From the NCBI GenBank assembly GCA_029068655.1, contig JAIECF010000252.1:1-46362 (forward strand): DNA of 46,362 bases, in the 5' to 3' direction. Below the pieces are notes generated by a model, which ran no database searches, was not told the origin of the DNA, and saw nothing but the letters and a program-made list of their open reading frames with translations. This document shows, one piece after another, positions 32,956 through 41,895 of this stretch (within the stretch, counting starts at the first letter, position 1; the number at the start of each line of letters is the position of its first letter). The translations under genes and the position numbers were made by a program. The stretch is from Muribaculaceae bacterium. GTDB taxonomy: Bacteria > Bacteroidota > Bacteroidia > Bacteroidales > Muribaculaceae.

Positions 32956-35940
32956 GAATGCGGACAGCCCGCTTGAATCTTCTTCTCCTTCAGAACTTTC
33001 AGGAATTTCAGTGTTTTCAGAGCTTCCGGTACTCTCGGATCCTTCATAAAGATCAGAGTTCTCGGATTCTTCTGAATTTTCCGGTTCTTCAGGGTTTCCC
33101 ATATCTTCCGGGCTTTCGGAGCCTTCTGGCATGTCGAGGTCTTCGATCTCTGATTCCCCGGCTCCCTCGAGGGCCGCATCGACGGCTTCTTCAGTCATTG
33201 CGTTTTCCTCGAAGCGGAAGTATTCTTCAAAAGAACGTCCCTCCTTGAGAAGAAGTTCAAAGTTATACTTCGATATCATGATCGGACGGACTCCTTCCGG
33301 GAGCTGGAAGTCGCGGTTGGTCATCACACGGCGGTAATTTTCAAGTTCGCGGAGATTGCTGAATCCCTTTATGACGAGGATACCGACATTGTCGAAACTC
33401 ATCGGTTCTAGATCGAAATCCTTTACGACGAAACTTGAGAAATTAAAGCGGGCCACGTCGTAGAGAAGCAGGTTGCCGTTGATCTCGTCGCGTGGATACG
33501 CAAGGACGAGATACTGCGGAGCGTCTGGATCGCGCTCGAAGTTGGCCGGCTGTCCGTCGGAAGCAAGCGCCTCATCGGATGATGAGAGGCGTATGTCCCA
33601 TATCATTCCGCGTGTGTTGGTCGCTCCTGAATTAGGTTTACGGCCTTCGTTGATGCCTTTCAGCATAGCTCCCGCAACGTCTGTCATGTCAGTGTCGGGC
33701 CACTTGCGGAGAAGTTCCGTAAGGCGCTCCTTAAACTGATCGTAGTCGCCTTCCGTAAGATAAGACAAGGCATCGATGAAGACGAATTTAGGCATGATAG
33801 CGGAAAGGGGATATTCCGCTTCCATCTTCTTCGTGATGGAATGTACATCGGAGTTCCGGTCGGCGAGATAGTCGGCATAAGCGTCGGCATACATCTGCTG
33901 CTCCACCTCATGCATACGCTTCAGACGTTCGAAATAGTCCGGATCGGCCATTGCCTTCGCATATGGAGAATCCGGAAAGTCGGTTATGATGAGGTTTCTC
34001 CATCGCTCCATTCCTGCGGTATCGCCAAGTCTGGCGGCCATGAGATACATGTTGTAGTAGATGTCGAGGCGGTAAACGTTGTCAGGATATTCCTCGAGAA
34101 GTTTGTCGAATTCCTCTCCGGCTGCCGGAAAGTCCTCGAGCTTGTCTTTCAGTATCACCCCCATATTGTAGAGTCCTTCCTGAATCACGTCGTGGGCCGT
34201 GGCTTTCTCTTCCTCAGTCATAGGGAGTTGCGCCAGATAGTATTCCGGGAAGTGTGGATCGGTGGTATGGTCCGGTTCTCCTTCTTTGCCTTCTATCTTC
34301 CCTTCGCCTTCAGGAGCTCCGTCGGGTGAGCCTTCAGAGTCTTCCTCATCATCCTGCTCTTCTTCAAAAGAAAAAGATGTCTTATTGCGGCGGCGCCAGT
34401 CGTCTTCAAGTTTTCTCGCACCCCAGCGGCGTTGGAACTCGGTCTTGCCGGCGGATTTTGTGGTGTTGTTGTAGAAATACCATGACTTGTCGGCATTGAA
34501 CTGCATGCCGGTATTCCCTCCCTGCTGGTCGATCGGAGAGTTCCCCTGAGGCCTGTTGGCCATAGCCTCTGCTCTGGCGGCTTCCTCTTCAGCCTCTTTT
34601 TCCTGCTTCTTCAGGATCTCAACCTGTTCGTCGGCCCACTTCTGACGCTTTTCTTCAGGAAGATCGGCGATAGCGAGCAAGGAGTCCTGAAGCTCTACGT
34701 TGCCGGCGTATACGGCGAGCTGATCAAGTACGTCGGAGCGGAGCTTTATCTGCCTGTAGGCTGGATATGTCTGCGGGAGCTGGGGCACCGCTTCGGAATA
34801 GCATGGCTGAGCTTTGGTATATTCCCTCTCGTCGAAGTAAATTGATCCGAGAGCCAGATTGGCCATGGCTTTGTCGACACCGTCACGTGTGGATTTCTCT
34901 ACAGCGAGGATGTAGTTGGCTTTTGCATTCGCTGTGTCTTTGCGCGATAGATATAGGTTGCCTATGGCGTAATAGATCTGGTCAAGATAGTCAATATTGC
35001 GCTGATAGCGGGTCATCGCTTTCAGTGCCGACACTTCCTTTGAGATGTCGGAGCCGCGGAATACTTCGCTCTGCTTGATTCGGGCATTGAATTTCAGACG
35101 ATAGGGCGTCGAGAAGCCGCTCCCGGCCTTGCGGAACGCCTCATAGGCCTCTGAGTCGTTGCCGGCCTGGCGGCATGCCTGCCCGAGCAGGAAAAATAGG
35201 CGGTTCTTCTGTACTCCTCCGCTTGATGCCGCAGCCTGACGCAGAAATGGAATAGCTTCCGCATATCTTCCTGCCTTGAGAAGATAGGACGCCTCCACGA
35301 TGTCGTAAAGATGCCGGAGATTTTTGTTTGTGAGATCCTTTTCCTTTATCTTCACGAGAATATTCTCGGCCTCGTAGGTCCAGTCGAGTGCAGCATAGCT
35401 GCGGGCCTGCCAGAGCAGAGCCTCCGTCACAACCTCGGGCAGCCATACGAAATGCCTTGAGATATACATGAAGGTAGCCGCCGCTCCCATGAAATCGCCG
35501 TTGAAATACTGTCCTTTGCCAAGCATGAGCCATGCGTTGTGGAGAAACGGATTGAACTCGTCGCGCGCCCTGAAGGCTTTCTCCTTGGCGGAACCTGATT
35601 TTTTCGCCGGTTTCTTCTTTATTGAGTGTAGCTGTATGGCTTTCTGCATTTTCTCTATAGTACGTTTGAAGTCGCCCTTGGGCTTTGGCATTGTCTCATC
35701 AGCCCGGGCATCGGCGGGATGGGTGAGGAGCATTCTCGTAAAGTCATCTTCATATCCGTCTTCCATCGTCTTGAGAGTCTCTTTGTAATGCTCGCTGCCG
35801 TTGAAGTAGACGTTGTAGCGCGTGCTGAAGGCCTGCCAGTTGCGAGAAACGGCAGTATTCTTCTTCGTTCCGCATGCTGCAAGCATCACAAGGGCGGCGA
35901 AGAAGAGCAATATCCTTATATGTCTGAATCCTGTGCTCAA
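32953..35940 (-). CDS. porW: PorW/SprE: TPR lipoprotein of the type IX secretion system
   Basis: 995 residues; the lipoprotein signal ends in MLAAC (Cys23). The opening GTKKNTAVSRNWQAFSTRYN and VYFNGSEHYKETLKTMEDGY is the signature start of the SprE/PorW family. TPR-like helices run from about 115 to 420 (for example HNAWLMLGKGQYFNGDFMGA), then a long coiled, lysine/glutamate-rich linker (about 430-560), and further TPR-type helices (about 580-730). The last about 85 residues are acidic and rich in Ser, Glu and Pro (from EGAGESEIEDLDMPEGSESP on). PorW links the outer-membrane and inner-membrane parts of type IX secretion and is needed for its function or stability. It lies between lpxB and porX in one minus-strand unit. 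Confidence 0.9.
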   Translation of the reverse strand: MSTGFRHIRILLFFAALVMLAACGTKKNTAVSRNWQAFSTRYNVYFNGSEHYKETLKTMEDGYEDDFTRMLLTHPADARADETMPKPKGDFKRTIEKMQKAIQLHSIKKKPAKKSGSAKEKAFRARDEFNPFLHNAWLMLGKGQYFNGDFMGAAATFMYISRHFVWLPEVVTEALLWQARSYAALDWTYEAENILVKIKEKDLTNKNLRHLYDIVEASYLLKAGRYAEAIPFLRQAAASSGGVQKNRLFFLLGQACRQAGNDSEAYEAFRKAGSGFSTPYRLKFNARIKQSEVFRGSDISKEVSALKAMTRYQRNIDYLDQIYYAIGNLYLSRKDTANAKANYILAVEKSTRDGVDKAMANLALGSIYFDEREYTKAQPCYSEAVPQLPQTYPAYRQIKLRSDVLDQLAVYAGNVELQDSLLAIADLPEEKRQKWADEQVEILKKQEKEAEEEAARAEAMANRPQGNSPIDQQGGNTGMQFNADKSWYFYNNTTKSAGKTEFQRRWGARKLEDDWRRRNKTSFSFEEEQDDEEDSEGSPDGAPEGEGKIEGKEGEPDHTTDPHFPEYYLAQLPMTEEEKATAHDVIQEGLYNMGVILKDKLEDFPAAGEEFDKLLEEYPDNVYRLDIYYNMYLMAARLGDTAGMERWRNLIITDFPDSPYAKAMADPDYFERLKRMHEVEQQMYADAYADYLADRNSDVHSITKKMEAEYPLSAIMPKFVFIDALSYLTEGDYDQFKERLTELLRKWPDTDMTDVAGAMLKGINEGRKPNSGATNTRGMIWDIRLSSSDEALASDGQPANFERDPDAPQYLVLAYPRDEINGNLLLYDVARFNFSSFVVKDFDLEPMSFDNVGILVIKGFSNLRELENYRRVMTNRDFQLPEGVRPIMISKYNFELLLKEGRSFEEYFRFEENAMTEEAVDAALEGAGESEIEDLDMPEGSESPEDMGNPEEPENSEESENSDLYEGSESTGSSENTEIPESSEGEEDSSGLSAF

Positions 35941-35965
35941 TTATTCAAAACTTTTTATCCTTCTC

Positions 35966-36035
35966 CCCTTAACCCTTAACCCTTAACTCTTAACCCTTAA
36001 CCCTTAACTCTTAACCCTTAACCCTTAACTCTTAA
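35966..36035 (-). repeat. Ten-copy heptamer array between lpxB and porW
   Basis: Ten units in exact register: CCCTTAA seven times and CTCTTAA three times, mostly in the order CCC, CCC, CTC, which makes a 21-bp higher-order repeat. In the coding direction the units are TTAAGGG/TTAAGAG. The array includes the lpxB stop codon and its last codons, and ends 25 bp before porW. Confidence 0.92.
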
Positions 36036-37149
36036 CGATATATTCTGCAGCTGTCCTGGATGCATCGGTTGTGCCGAGACGCTTTTTCATATTTCGGTAG
36101 CCCGATATCTGCCAGTCTCTCTGGGGTGAAGGCTGGAGAAGAGGTCCGAGAGCACGCGCGATTTTATCGGCCGTGCAGTTGTGAAGCAGTAGTTCGGTGA
36201 CTATAGTGTTGCCTACTATAAGGTTGGGCAATGACACATATTTCACTTTCAGTATCTTCTTCATCAGGCTATAGGTGAGACGTGAACCGTTGCCTCTGTA
36301 GCATACCACCTGCGGTGTGCCGATTACAGCCGTCTCAAGAGTGGCAGTGCCGGATGTGACGATGGCTGCTGCCGAATATTTCAGAAGTGTATGGGTGGCG
36401 CCGAATGCAAGCTGCAGACCGGTGTCCTGGGCTATCGACCGGTAGAATTTCTCGGGTACGGACGGGGCGGCGGCGATGATGTACTGATAGTCGGGAAAGC
36501 GCTTGGCTGCCTCTATCATGAGCGGGAGATTGTTGCTGATCTCAGCTCTTCTCGATCCCGGAAGAATCGCGATTATGGGCCTGGTGTCGGAAATGCCCTG
36601 GCGCTCGAGGAAATGCTTTTTCGGTGGAATGTGGGCGAGCGAGTCCTCAACTTCTTTCACCGTTGGATTGCCTACGTAGCGGACGTCCATGCCGTGTCGC
36701 TTGAAGTAGGCCGGCTCAAACGGTAGGATGCTGTAGAGGTTGGTGAGGTATTTCTTCAGTTTCGGTATGCGCCATTCTTTCCATGCCCATACTTTGGGAG
36801 CGATGAGCCAGTCGACACGGATACCTAAGGAATAGGCGTATGCTGCGAGCTTAAGATTGAAAGACGGATAATCTACCAGTATCAGTACGTCAGGGTGGAA
36901 CTCCCTAAGTAGTTCCTTGGCACGTTTAAGATTGGCTAATACAACAGGTAGTGAACGAATGACTTCCGTAAAGCCCATGACATTCATCTTCTCGATATGT
37001 ATCTCCGGCTCCCGCGCGGCAGCGCGAGCCATGAGGTCGCCTCCCAGAAATCGGAAGTCGGCCTCTTTATCCGATGTCTTTATTTCTTCCATTAGCCTTG
37101 AGGCATGAAGGTCACCAGACGCCTCTCCGGCCACTAACATATACTTCAT
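36025..37149 (-). CDS. lpxB: Lipid-A-disaccharide synthase
   Basis: 374 residues, normal length. It joins UDP-2,3-diacylglucosamine and 2,3-diacylglucosamine-1-phosphate to give the lipid A disaccharide, at the inner face of the inner membrane. Family motifs: VAGEASGDLHASRLMEEI at the start, VLILVDYPSFNLKLA (about 89-103), APKVWAWKEWRI, ILPGSRRAEISNNLPLM (about 195-211), and SGTATLETAVIGTPQVVCYR (about 266-285). The C-terminal residues Lys-Ser and the stop are encoded by the heptamer array that leads to porW. The start is 34 bp from the divergent beta-helix lipoprotein gene. Confidence 0.96.
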   Translation of the reverse strand: MKYMLVAGEASGDLHASRLMEEIKTSDKEADFRFLGGDLMARAAAREPEIHIEKMNVMGFTEVIRSLPVVLANLKRAKELLREFHPDVLILVDYPSFNLKLAAYAYSLGIRVDWLIAPKVWAWKEWRIPKLKKYLTNLYSILPFEPAYFKRHGMDVRYVGNPTVKEVEDSLAHIPPKKHFLERQGISDTRPIIAILPGSRRAEISNNLPLMIEAAKRFPDYQYIIAAAPSVPEKFYRSIAQDTGLQLAFGATHTLLKYSAAAIVTSGTATLETAVIGTPQVVCYRGNGSRLTYSLMKKILKVKYVSLPNLIVGNTIVTELLLHNCTADKIARALGPLLQPSPQRDWQISGYRNMKKRLGTTDASRTAAEYIVKS

Positions 37150-37183
37150 ATAATAAATACGTTATAACCTGCGTTTTTCGTAT

Positions 37184-38590
37184 ATGAAAACAATGCGAGC
37201 ACTCTTTTTTTTCTTCATATCCGTCGTGATGGCTACCGTTTCGGTGAGCTGTATCTCCGACGACTTTACTGATTCTCCTTCCGACCTACTGACCTTTTCT
37301 ACAGACACTCTGCGTTTTGACACGGTCTTTACCGACCTCGGAACTCCGACAGCCCGGCTGAAGGTCTACAACAAGGCATCGAAAGCCGTCAACATCTCAA
37401 GCATCAGGATGCGCAACGACGACGGAGTCTTCACCATGAATGTCGACGGGGTGTCGGGCAAGACATTCGAAAACGTCGAGATCCGTGCGAATGATTCCAT
37501 TTTCGTATTCGTCGAGTGCCTGATAGCCCCAAGCGATGATCCAAAGCCATTCATTGTGGAAGGATTGATGGATTTTGTCACAAACGGCGTCACTCAGTCT
37601 GTGACGCTCGAGGCATATGGCCAGAATGTAAAGCGGCTGCGTGGCGTGACATTGGAGACTGACGCTGTCTTCACTGATGAAATGCCTTATGTGGTGTTTG
37701 ACACCTTACGTGTGGCCCGCGGCGTTACGCTGACCCTGCAGCCCGGAACGCGGCTGCTTTTCCACGATAAGGGAATGCTGCAGATAGACGGCAGGCTGCT
37801 GGCTGTAGGTGAGCCCGGGAAAATGATCAGCATGAGGGGCGACAGACTCGACAACGTACTTCCCGACACAGGATATGAGATTCTCTCCGGCCAGTGGCAA
37901 GGCGTAAGGCTGGATGCCGGATCATTCGACAACAGATTGGAATACGTCGAAATGCAGTCGACGGTCCACGGCCTTATCGTAGACAGTTGCGGCATAACTG
38001 ACAGAAGTAAACTGACGGTAGTCAACTCTTGGCTTCATAACTCGCAGGGTAGCGTGCTTAAATCGAGTCATGCGAGGGTGAATGCCTACGGCTGTTGCTT
38101 CTCGGATGCCGGGGAGGCTGTGGTCAGCCTGCGTGGGGGAGACCATGACTTCGTGCAGTGCACGCTGGCAAACTATTATCTTTTCGCCATATCCCCTCAA
38201 TCGATCCTGACGCTCTCCCATATTTCGCGAAAAGACAGTTCTGGAGTGTCGAATCCGCTTATGAAGGCATCTTTCGATAACTGTATCATCTATGGGATCA
38301 CCCCACCTCTGGAACCGGGCGATCTTGAGGATACCGACGTGTATATGCGCAATGTGCTGCTGGGAGTGGGAGGCTCAGACGACAGTCATTTCATCTCTTG
38401 TATATGGGACGAGGATCCCATGTTCGAGACCGTGCGCGACAAATACATCTTCGACTATCGTCTGAAAGAGGGTTCGCCTGCGATAGGGGCCGGCAATCCT
38501 GAATATGTCACTCCTGAATGTCTTGTGGATATGGACGGAGTCGACCGCCTTGAATGGGGTAACCCGGCGCTTGGCGCTTATGCCCGGTGA
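37184..38590 (+). CDS. Right-handed beta-helix lipoprotein
   Basis: 468 residues; the lipoprotein signal ends in SVSC (Cys23). An Ig-like N-terminal domain (about 35-150) is followed by a run of beta-helix turns (about 160-400: LTLQPGTRLLFHDKGMLQID, RLEYVEMQSTVHGLIVDSC, ARVNAYGCCFSDAGEAVVSL). The end, DYRLKEGSPAIGAGNPEY and WGNPALGAYAR, is typical of secreted beta-helix proteins of Bacteroidetes. No catalytic residues of a polysaccharide lyase or hydrolase are recognised. It is divergent from lpxB with a 34-bp gap. The function is unknown; surface binding is a guess. Confidence 0.85.
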   Translation: MKTMRALFFFFISVVMATVSVSCISDDFTDSPSDLLTFSTDTLRFDTVFTDLGTPTARLKVYNKASKAVNISSIRMRNDDGVFTMNVDGVSGKTFENVEIRANDSIFVFVECLIAPSDDPKPFIVEGLMDFVTNGVTQSVTLEAYGQNVKRLRGVTLETDAVFTDEMPYVVFDTLRVARGVTLTLQPGTRLLFHDKGMLQIDGRLLAVGEPGKMISMRGDRLDNVLPDTGYEILSGQWQGVRLDAGSFDNRLEYVEMQSTVHGLIVDSCGITDRSKLTVVNSWLHNSQGSVLKSSHARVNAYGCCFSDAGEAVVSLRGGDHDFVQCTLANYYLFAISPQSILTLSHISRKDSSGVSNPLMKASFDNCIIYGITPPLEPGDLEDTDVYMRNVLLGVGGSDDSHFISCIWDEDPMFETVRDKYIFDYRLKEGSPAIGAGNPEYVTPECLVDMDGVDRLEWGNPALGAYAR

Positions 38591-38607
38591 GGGGCGACGC
38601 GCTGAAA

Positions 38608-39465
38608 TCAATATTCAGAGAATAAGTTGGGGCGAATAAGGATACCGAAACGGATCCGGTTGTGAAACTGGTTGTAGGCCAGCAGCCCTTCTCCGTAGCC
38701 ATTGTAGAAATCAATGAAAAGATATTGATTGGAGTCCTTGTGTATGCGCCATCCGGCCTGTATGCTCGTATTCCAGTTGAAGTTCCATCCCTCACGCTTC
38801 ACGAATGTGGCTCCGAGAGTAAACCGGCGGTCGTTTGTATTGAGCTGGAATCCCATATGGAATATGCCGCTGTATTTGAGGATGTCCTTGTTGTTCATTC
38901 CGTCTACGATCGGTATCCAGTATTTTGCATGTACGGAAAGCCAGTCGGTGACGAATGCGCTTCCGGCAAGTGACACCTTGTTCCATGAGCGGGAGGCTTC
39001 GCCGTCCTTGCCGTTGCTCTCATGCTCAAGTATAAAGGTCAGCTTTCCGCAATAACGGTCTTTGATAAAGAATGGTTTCGACCATCCGATGCCGGGGTTG
39101 AAGTTGAGGTCGCTCATAGGCATGGAGTCCTGGAATATCTCCCAGAAGACTTTCTGGGTAAAGAAGAGATAGATGTATGTGCCCCACGGCAGAGTCGCGT
39201 TTGTGAGCCGCTGCGAGATGGAGAGCTGAAACTTTATGCCGGAGTTATATTTGTCAGGTGTATGGAAAGGATCCGTGCCGAGGGCGAAATAATTGTCTTT
39301 ATACAGACCGAAGAAAGGACCTATATCCATCGATTTCTTGATGGAGTCTGTGTTTTCCACATATCCGTCGGGAACGAGGATCTGAGCCTTGGCGCAGTCA
39401 GGACGGAGCAGTACGGAAATGAGAGCAATGAAGGAGATGAAAGATAAGTTTAGGGGAGTTCTCAT
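38608..39465 (-). CDS. pldA: Outer-membrane phospholipase A (OMPLA)
   Basis: 285 residues from the ATG at 39465, which gives a signal peptide (MRTPLNLSFISFIALISVLL); upstream in-frame sequence lacks one. It hydrolyses acyl chains of phospholipids that reach the outer leaflet of the outer membrane. The active-site block ILEHESNGKDGEASRSWNKV places H148, S150 and N162 at the same spacing as H142, S144 and N156 of Escherichia coli PldA. The second family block is IDFYNGYGEGLLAYN near 260. The barrel is complete to FGILIRPNLFSEY. It lies near lpxB and an OmpA-type gene, in keeping with a role in outer-membrane lipid asymmetry. Confidence 0.92.
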   Translation of the reverse strand: MRTPLNLSFISFIALISVLLRPDCAKAQILVPDGYVENTDSIKKSMDIGPFFGLYKDNYFALGTDPFHTPDKYNSGIKFQLSISQRLTNATLPWGTYIYLFFTQKVFWEIFQDSMPMSDLNFNPGIGWSKPFFIKDRYCGKLTFILEHESNGKDGEASRSWNKVSLAGSAFVTDWLSVHAKYWIPIVDGMNNKDILKYSGIFHMGFQLNTNDRRFTLGATFVKREGWNFNWNTSIQAGWRIHKDSNQYLFIDFYNGYGEGLLAYNQFHNRIRFGILIRPNLFSEY

Positions 39466-39520
39466 ATTGTATGGAATCAGGAAAAATATGGCTCTTTGAC
39501 GATGCAATATGGATACGAGT

Positions 39521-39588
39521 ATCCACCCTGCGACGCGTAAGCCCACAGGGTGGATTTATGTAGGATGTCATGAATCGGATGATTCATG
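39521..39588. terminator. Two hairpins between ompA-like gene and pldA
   Basis: ATCCACCCTG (39521-39530) pairs with CAGGGTGGAT (39546-39555), and CATGAATC (39569-39576) pairs with GATTCATG (39581-39588). They lie in the 149-bp gap after the OmpA-type gene and before pldA, both on the minus strand. T-runs are weak, so termination of the OmpA transcript is likely but not sure. Confidence 0.5.
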
Positions 39589-39614
39589 CAGGGTGTATAT
39601 CCGTTGAGGGATGA

Positions 39615-40301
39615 TTAGTTCAGCTCTCCGTTTTCTGCGGCTTTCACCATATCTTCGGAAGGGAAGATATATATTTCCACACGACGGTTCTGTGCGCGTC
39701 CCGCCTCTGTGTCGTTGCTGGCTACATAGTCCTGCATAGGGAAACCCTTTGCCTCGATACGATCGCCTGCTATACCCTGGCCTTCCAGGAATACCTTTAC
39801 GGAGTTTGCACGCGCGTCAGCCACTTTGGTGTTTGCGGCCATGCTGCCGGTGTTGTCGGTATATCCGCCTATAGCTACGTCGGTGAGGGGATTCTGCTTG
39901 AGTGACTCAGCGAAAGAGACGAGCTCTGACTGCGCCTCAGGCTGGATGTTTGACTTGCCTGTAGCGAAGAGAATTCCGCCCGGGAATGTTACCTTGATGG
40001 CCTGCATACCTTCAACCTCAGTCTTTTCTACAGCAGCTGTCTTGAGCTCTTCCTCAAGTTTCTTCTGCTGGTTGTCCATATGCTTGCCTATGATCGCGCC
40101 GACGGCTGTTCCGACAGCGGCTCCCACACCGGCACCGATACCGGCGCCCTTGCCTTTGCCTATGAGAGCACCTATGCCCGCACCGAGAGCGGCGCCACCG
40201 CCGCCGCCTATCGCGGCACCTTTGCCAAGATTAGTAGTATTGCAGCCTGCGAGAATCATGAGGACTGCGAGGAGTGTGCAAGATAATGCTTTGATTTTCA
40301 T
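39615..40301 (-). CDS. OmpA-family lipoprotein with glycine-zipper region
   Basis: 228 residues; the lipoprotein signal ends in ILAGC (Cys20). A glycine-zipper stretch (about 26-73, AAIGGGGGAALGAGIGALIG) probably inserts in or lies along a membrane. The C-terminal OmpA domain (about 100-215) carries TDVAIGGYTDNTGSMAANTK and RAQNRRVEIYIFP and binds peptidoglycan. It resembles YiaD of Escherichia coli and anchors the envelope. It is a single gene with its own promoter region, which I could not resolve into boxes. Confidence 0.94.
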   Translation of the reverse strand: MKIKALSCTLLAVLMILAGCNTTNLGKGAAIGGGGGAALGAGIGALIGKGKGAGIGAGVGAAVGTAVGAIIGKHMDNQQKKLEEELKTAAVEKTEVEGMQAIKVTFPGGILFATGKSNIQPEAQSELVSFAESLKQNPLTDVAIGGYTDNTGSMAANTKVADARANSVKVFLEGQGIAGDRIEAKGFPMQDYVASNDTEAGRAQNRRVEIYIFPSEDMVKAAENGELN

Positions 40302-40469
40302 TGTCTTTTGGGGTTTTTATTGGTTTGTGAAATTATTCTTTCCTGTCCAAACTTGATGAATTTTATTTTACTGGCGTTCTATTACCTAATGTTATAACAA
40401 TAAAAATCGCCGGTTGATTGTTTATAATTAAGAATTCCACGATAAATATTTATTAAAACGATAGAATTG

Positions 40470-41876
40470 ATGAGTGAAAATACCCAAAACGCGAAGAAGA
40501 CAGACGGAACTGACGAAAGACTAAAGGAACTGGCGTCTGCTCCCATAGGCCGTATACTCTGGAAGTACAGCCTTCCGGCGGTGATCGGCACTGTCGTGAT
40601 GGCACTCTACAACATCATCGACTCCATAGTGATCGGTCATGCCATCGATGATCCTAACGTAGTGGCTGGCATTGCTGTTACTTTTCCGGTCCAGAACCTT
40701 GGAACAGCTTTCGGCATGCTGATCGGTGCCGGTGCGGCAACCCGCATATCTATAGTGCTCGGACAGAAAGATCATCACAGGGCTGCAATAATCCTGGGAA
40801 ATTCCGTACAGCTTACGATTCTCATCGGCGTGCTTTATACCACGGCTTTCGCGATATTTCTTGAACCTCTTCTCCGTCTTTTCGGAGCCTCAGACGCGAG
40901 TATGCCTTACGCCAAAGAGTTTCTGACGTGGGTGCTTCCCGGCATGGTATTGATGAATCTGACGTTCAGCTACAACAACGTAATGCGTGCTTCCGGCTAT
41001 CCTAAAAAGGCAATGTGGACCAATATGATCGGTGCCGGACTGAATTGTATTCTCGCGCCTTTGTTCCTCTTCGGATTTAAATGGGGCATCAAGGGGGCTG
41101 CGATCGCCACCGATATATCAATGGTGGTGACGGCGATTTTCGTAATGCAGCATTTCTTCAGGAAAGACACCACCTTACATTTCGAAAGTGGTACGTTCAA
41201 GTTCAACTGGCGAGTCATCACCTCTATCCTTTATATCGGTATGTCGCCATTCCTGATCAATGTGGCCGGAAGCTGTGTCAATGCGGTTGTCAATACCTCG
41301 CTGCTCAAATATGGCGGTGACGATGCAATAGCAGCTGTGGTGGTATTCAATCGTTTTGTGACCATTTTTGTTTTTGTGGTCATCGGTATCTGTCAAGGCA
41401 TGCAGCCTATCCTGGGTTACAACTATGGCGCAAGGAAATTCGACCGACTCTTCCGCACCCTTAAGACAGCTGCTCTTACAGCGGTGTGTATCACTACTAC
41501 CGGATCGATCATCGGGGCTACAAACGCCGGTATGATCGCCAAGCTCTTCATGCAGGACCCTCAGCAGATAGAGTGTGCCGTCAATTGCCTGCATATCACC
41601 ACTGTCGGCTTCTGGATGGTCGGCTTCCAGATCGTAGTCACCAACTATTTCCAGTCGCTCGGCATGGCTACAAAGTCTATTTTCCTGTCACTCACCCGCC
41701 AGGTGATCTTCCTGATTCCAGCCCTCATCCTGCTTCCTCCAATGTTTGGACTTGACGGCGTATGGTCATGTTTCCCGATAGGAGACTTCCTTTCCACTAT
41801 TGTGGCCTTATTCATGCTTGCATGGCAGATAAAGCATATCAAAAGGACTCAGGAGGCTCCCGCTAAAGCTGTGTGA
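40470..41876 (+). CDS. MATE-family efflux transporter
   Basis: 468 residues from the ATG at 40470 (an in-frame TTG one codon earlier is less likely). Twelve hydrophobic segments can be traced. Family patterns include SLPAVIGTVVMALYNIIDSI (about 30-49), GTAFGMLIGAGAATRISIVL, the internal repeat start at about 250, and IGICQGMQPILGYNYGARKF (about 310-329). It exports cationic drugs or metabolites in exchange for Na+ or H+; the substrate is unknown. The next gene follows after 19 bp on the same strand and may be cotranscribed. Confidence 0.95.
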   Translation: MSENTQNAKKTDGTDERLKELASAPIGRILWKYSLPAVIGTVVMALYNIIDSIVIGHAIDDPNVVAGIAVTFPVQNLGTAFGMLIGAGAATRISIVLGQKDHHRAAIILGNSVQLTILIGVLYTTAFAIFLEPLLRLFGASDASMPYAKEFLTWVLPGMVLMNLTFSYNNVMRASGYPKKAMWTNMIGAGLNCILAPLFLFGFKWGIKGAAIATDISMVVTAIFVMQHFFRKDTTLHFESGTFKFNWRVITSILYIGMSPFLINVAGSCVNAVVNTSLLKYGGDDAIAAVVVFNRFVTIFVFVVIGICQGMQPILGYNYGARKFDRLFRTLKTAALTAVCITTTGSIIGATNAGMIAKLFMQDPQQIECAVNCLHITTVGFWMVGFQIVVTNYFQSLGMATKSIFLSLTRQVIFLIPALILLPPMFGLDGVWSCFPIGDFLSTIVALFMLAWQIKHIKRTQEAPAKAV

Positions 41877-41895
41877 AGCTCTGAAACGATACCCT

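Noticed and set aside
35966-36035. CCCTTAA repeats as a telomere-like or CRISPR array
   Set aside because: The units are contiguous 7-mers without spacers, in the middle of an operon of a bacterial chromosome; neither reading fits.
40467-40469. TTG start for the MATE gene one codon upstream
   Set aside because: The adjacent ATG at 40470 is the usual choice and nothing favours the TTG.
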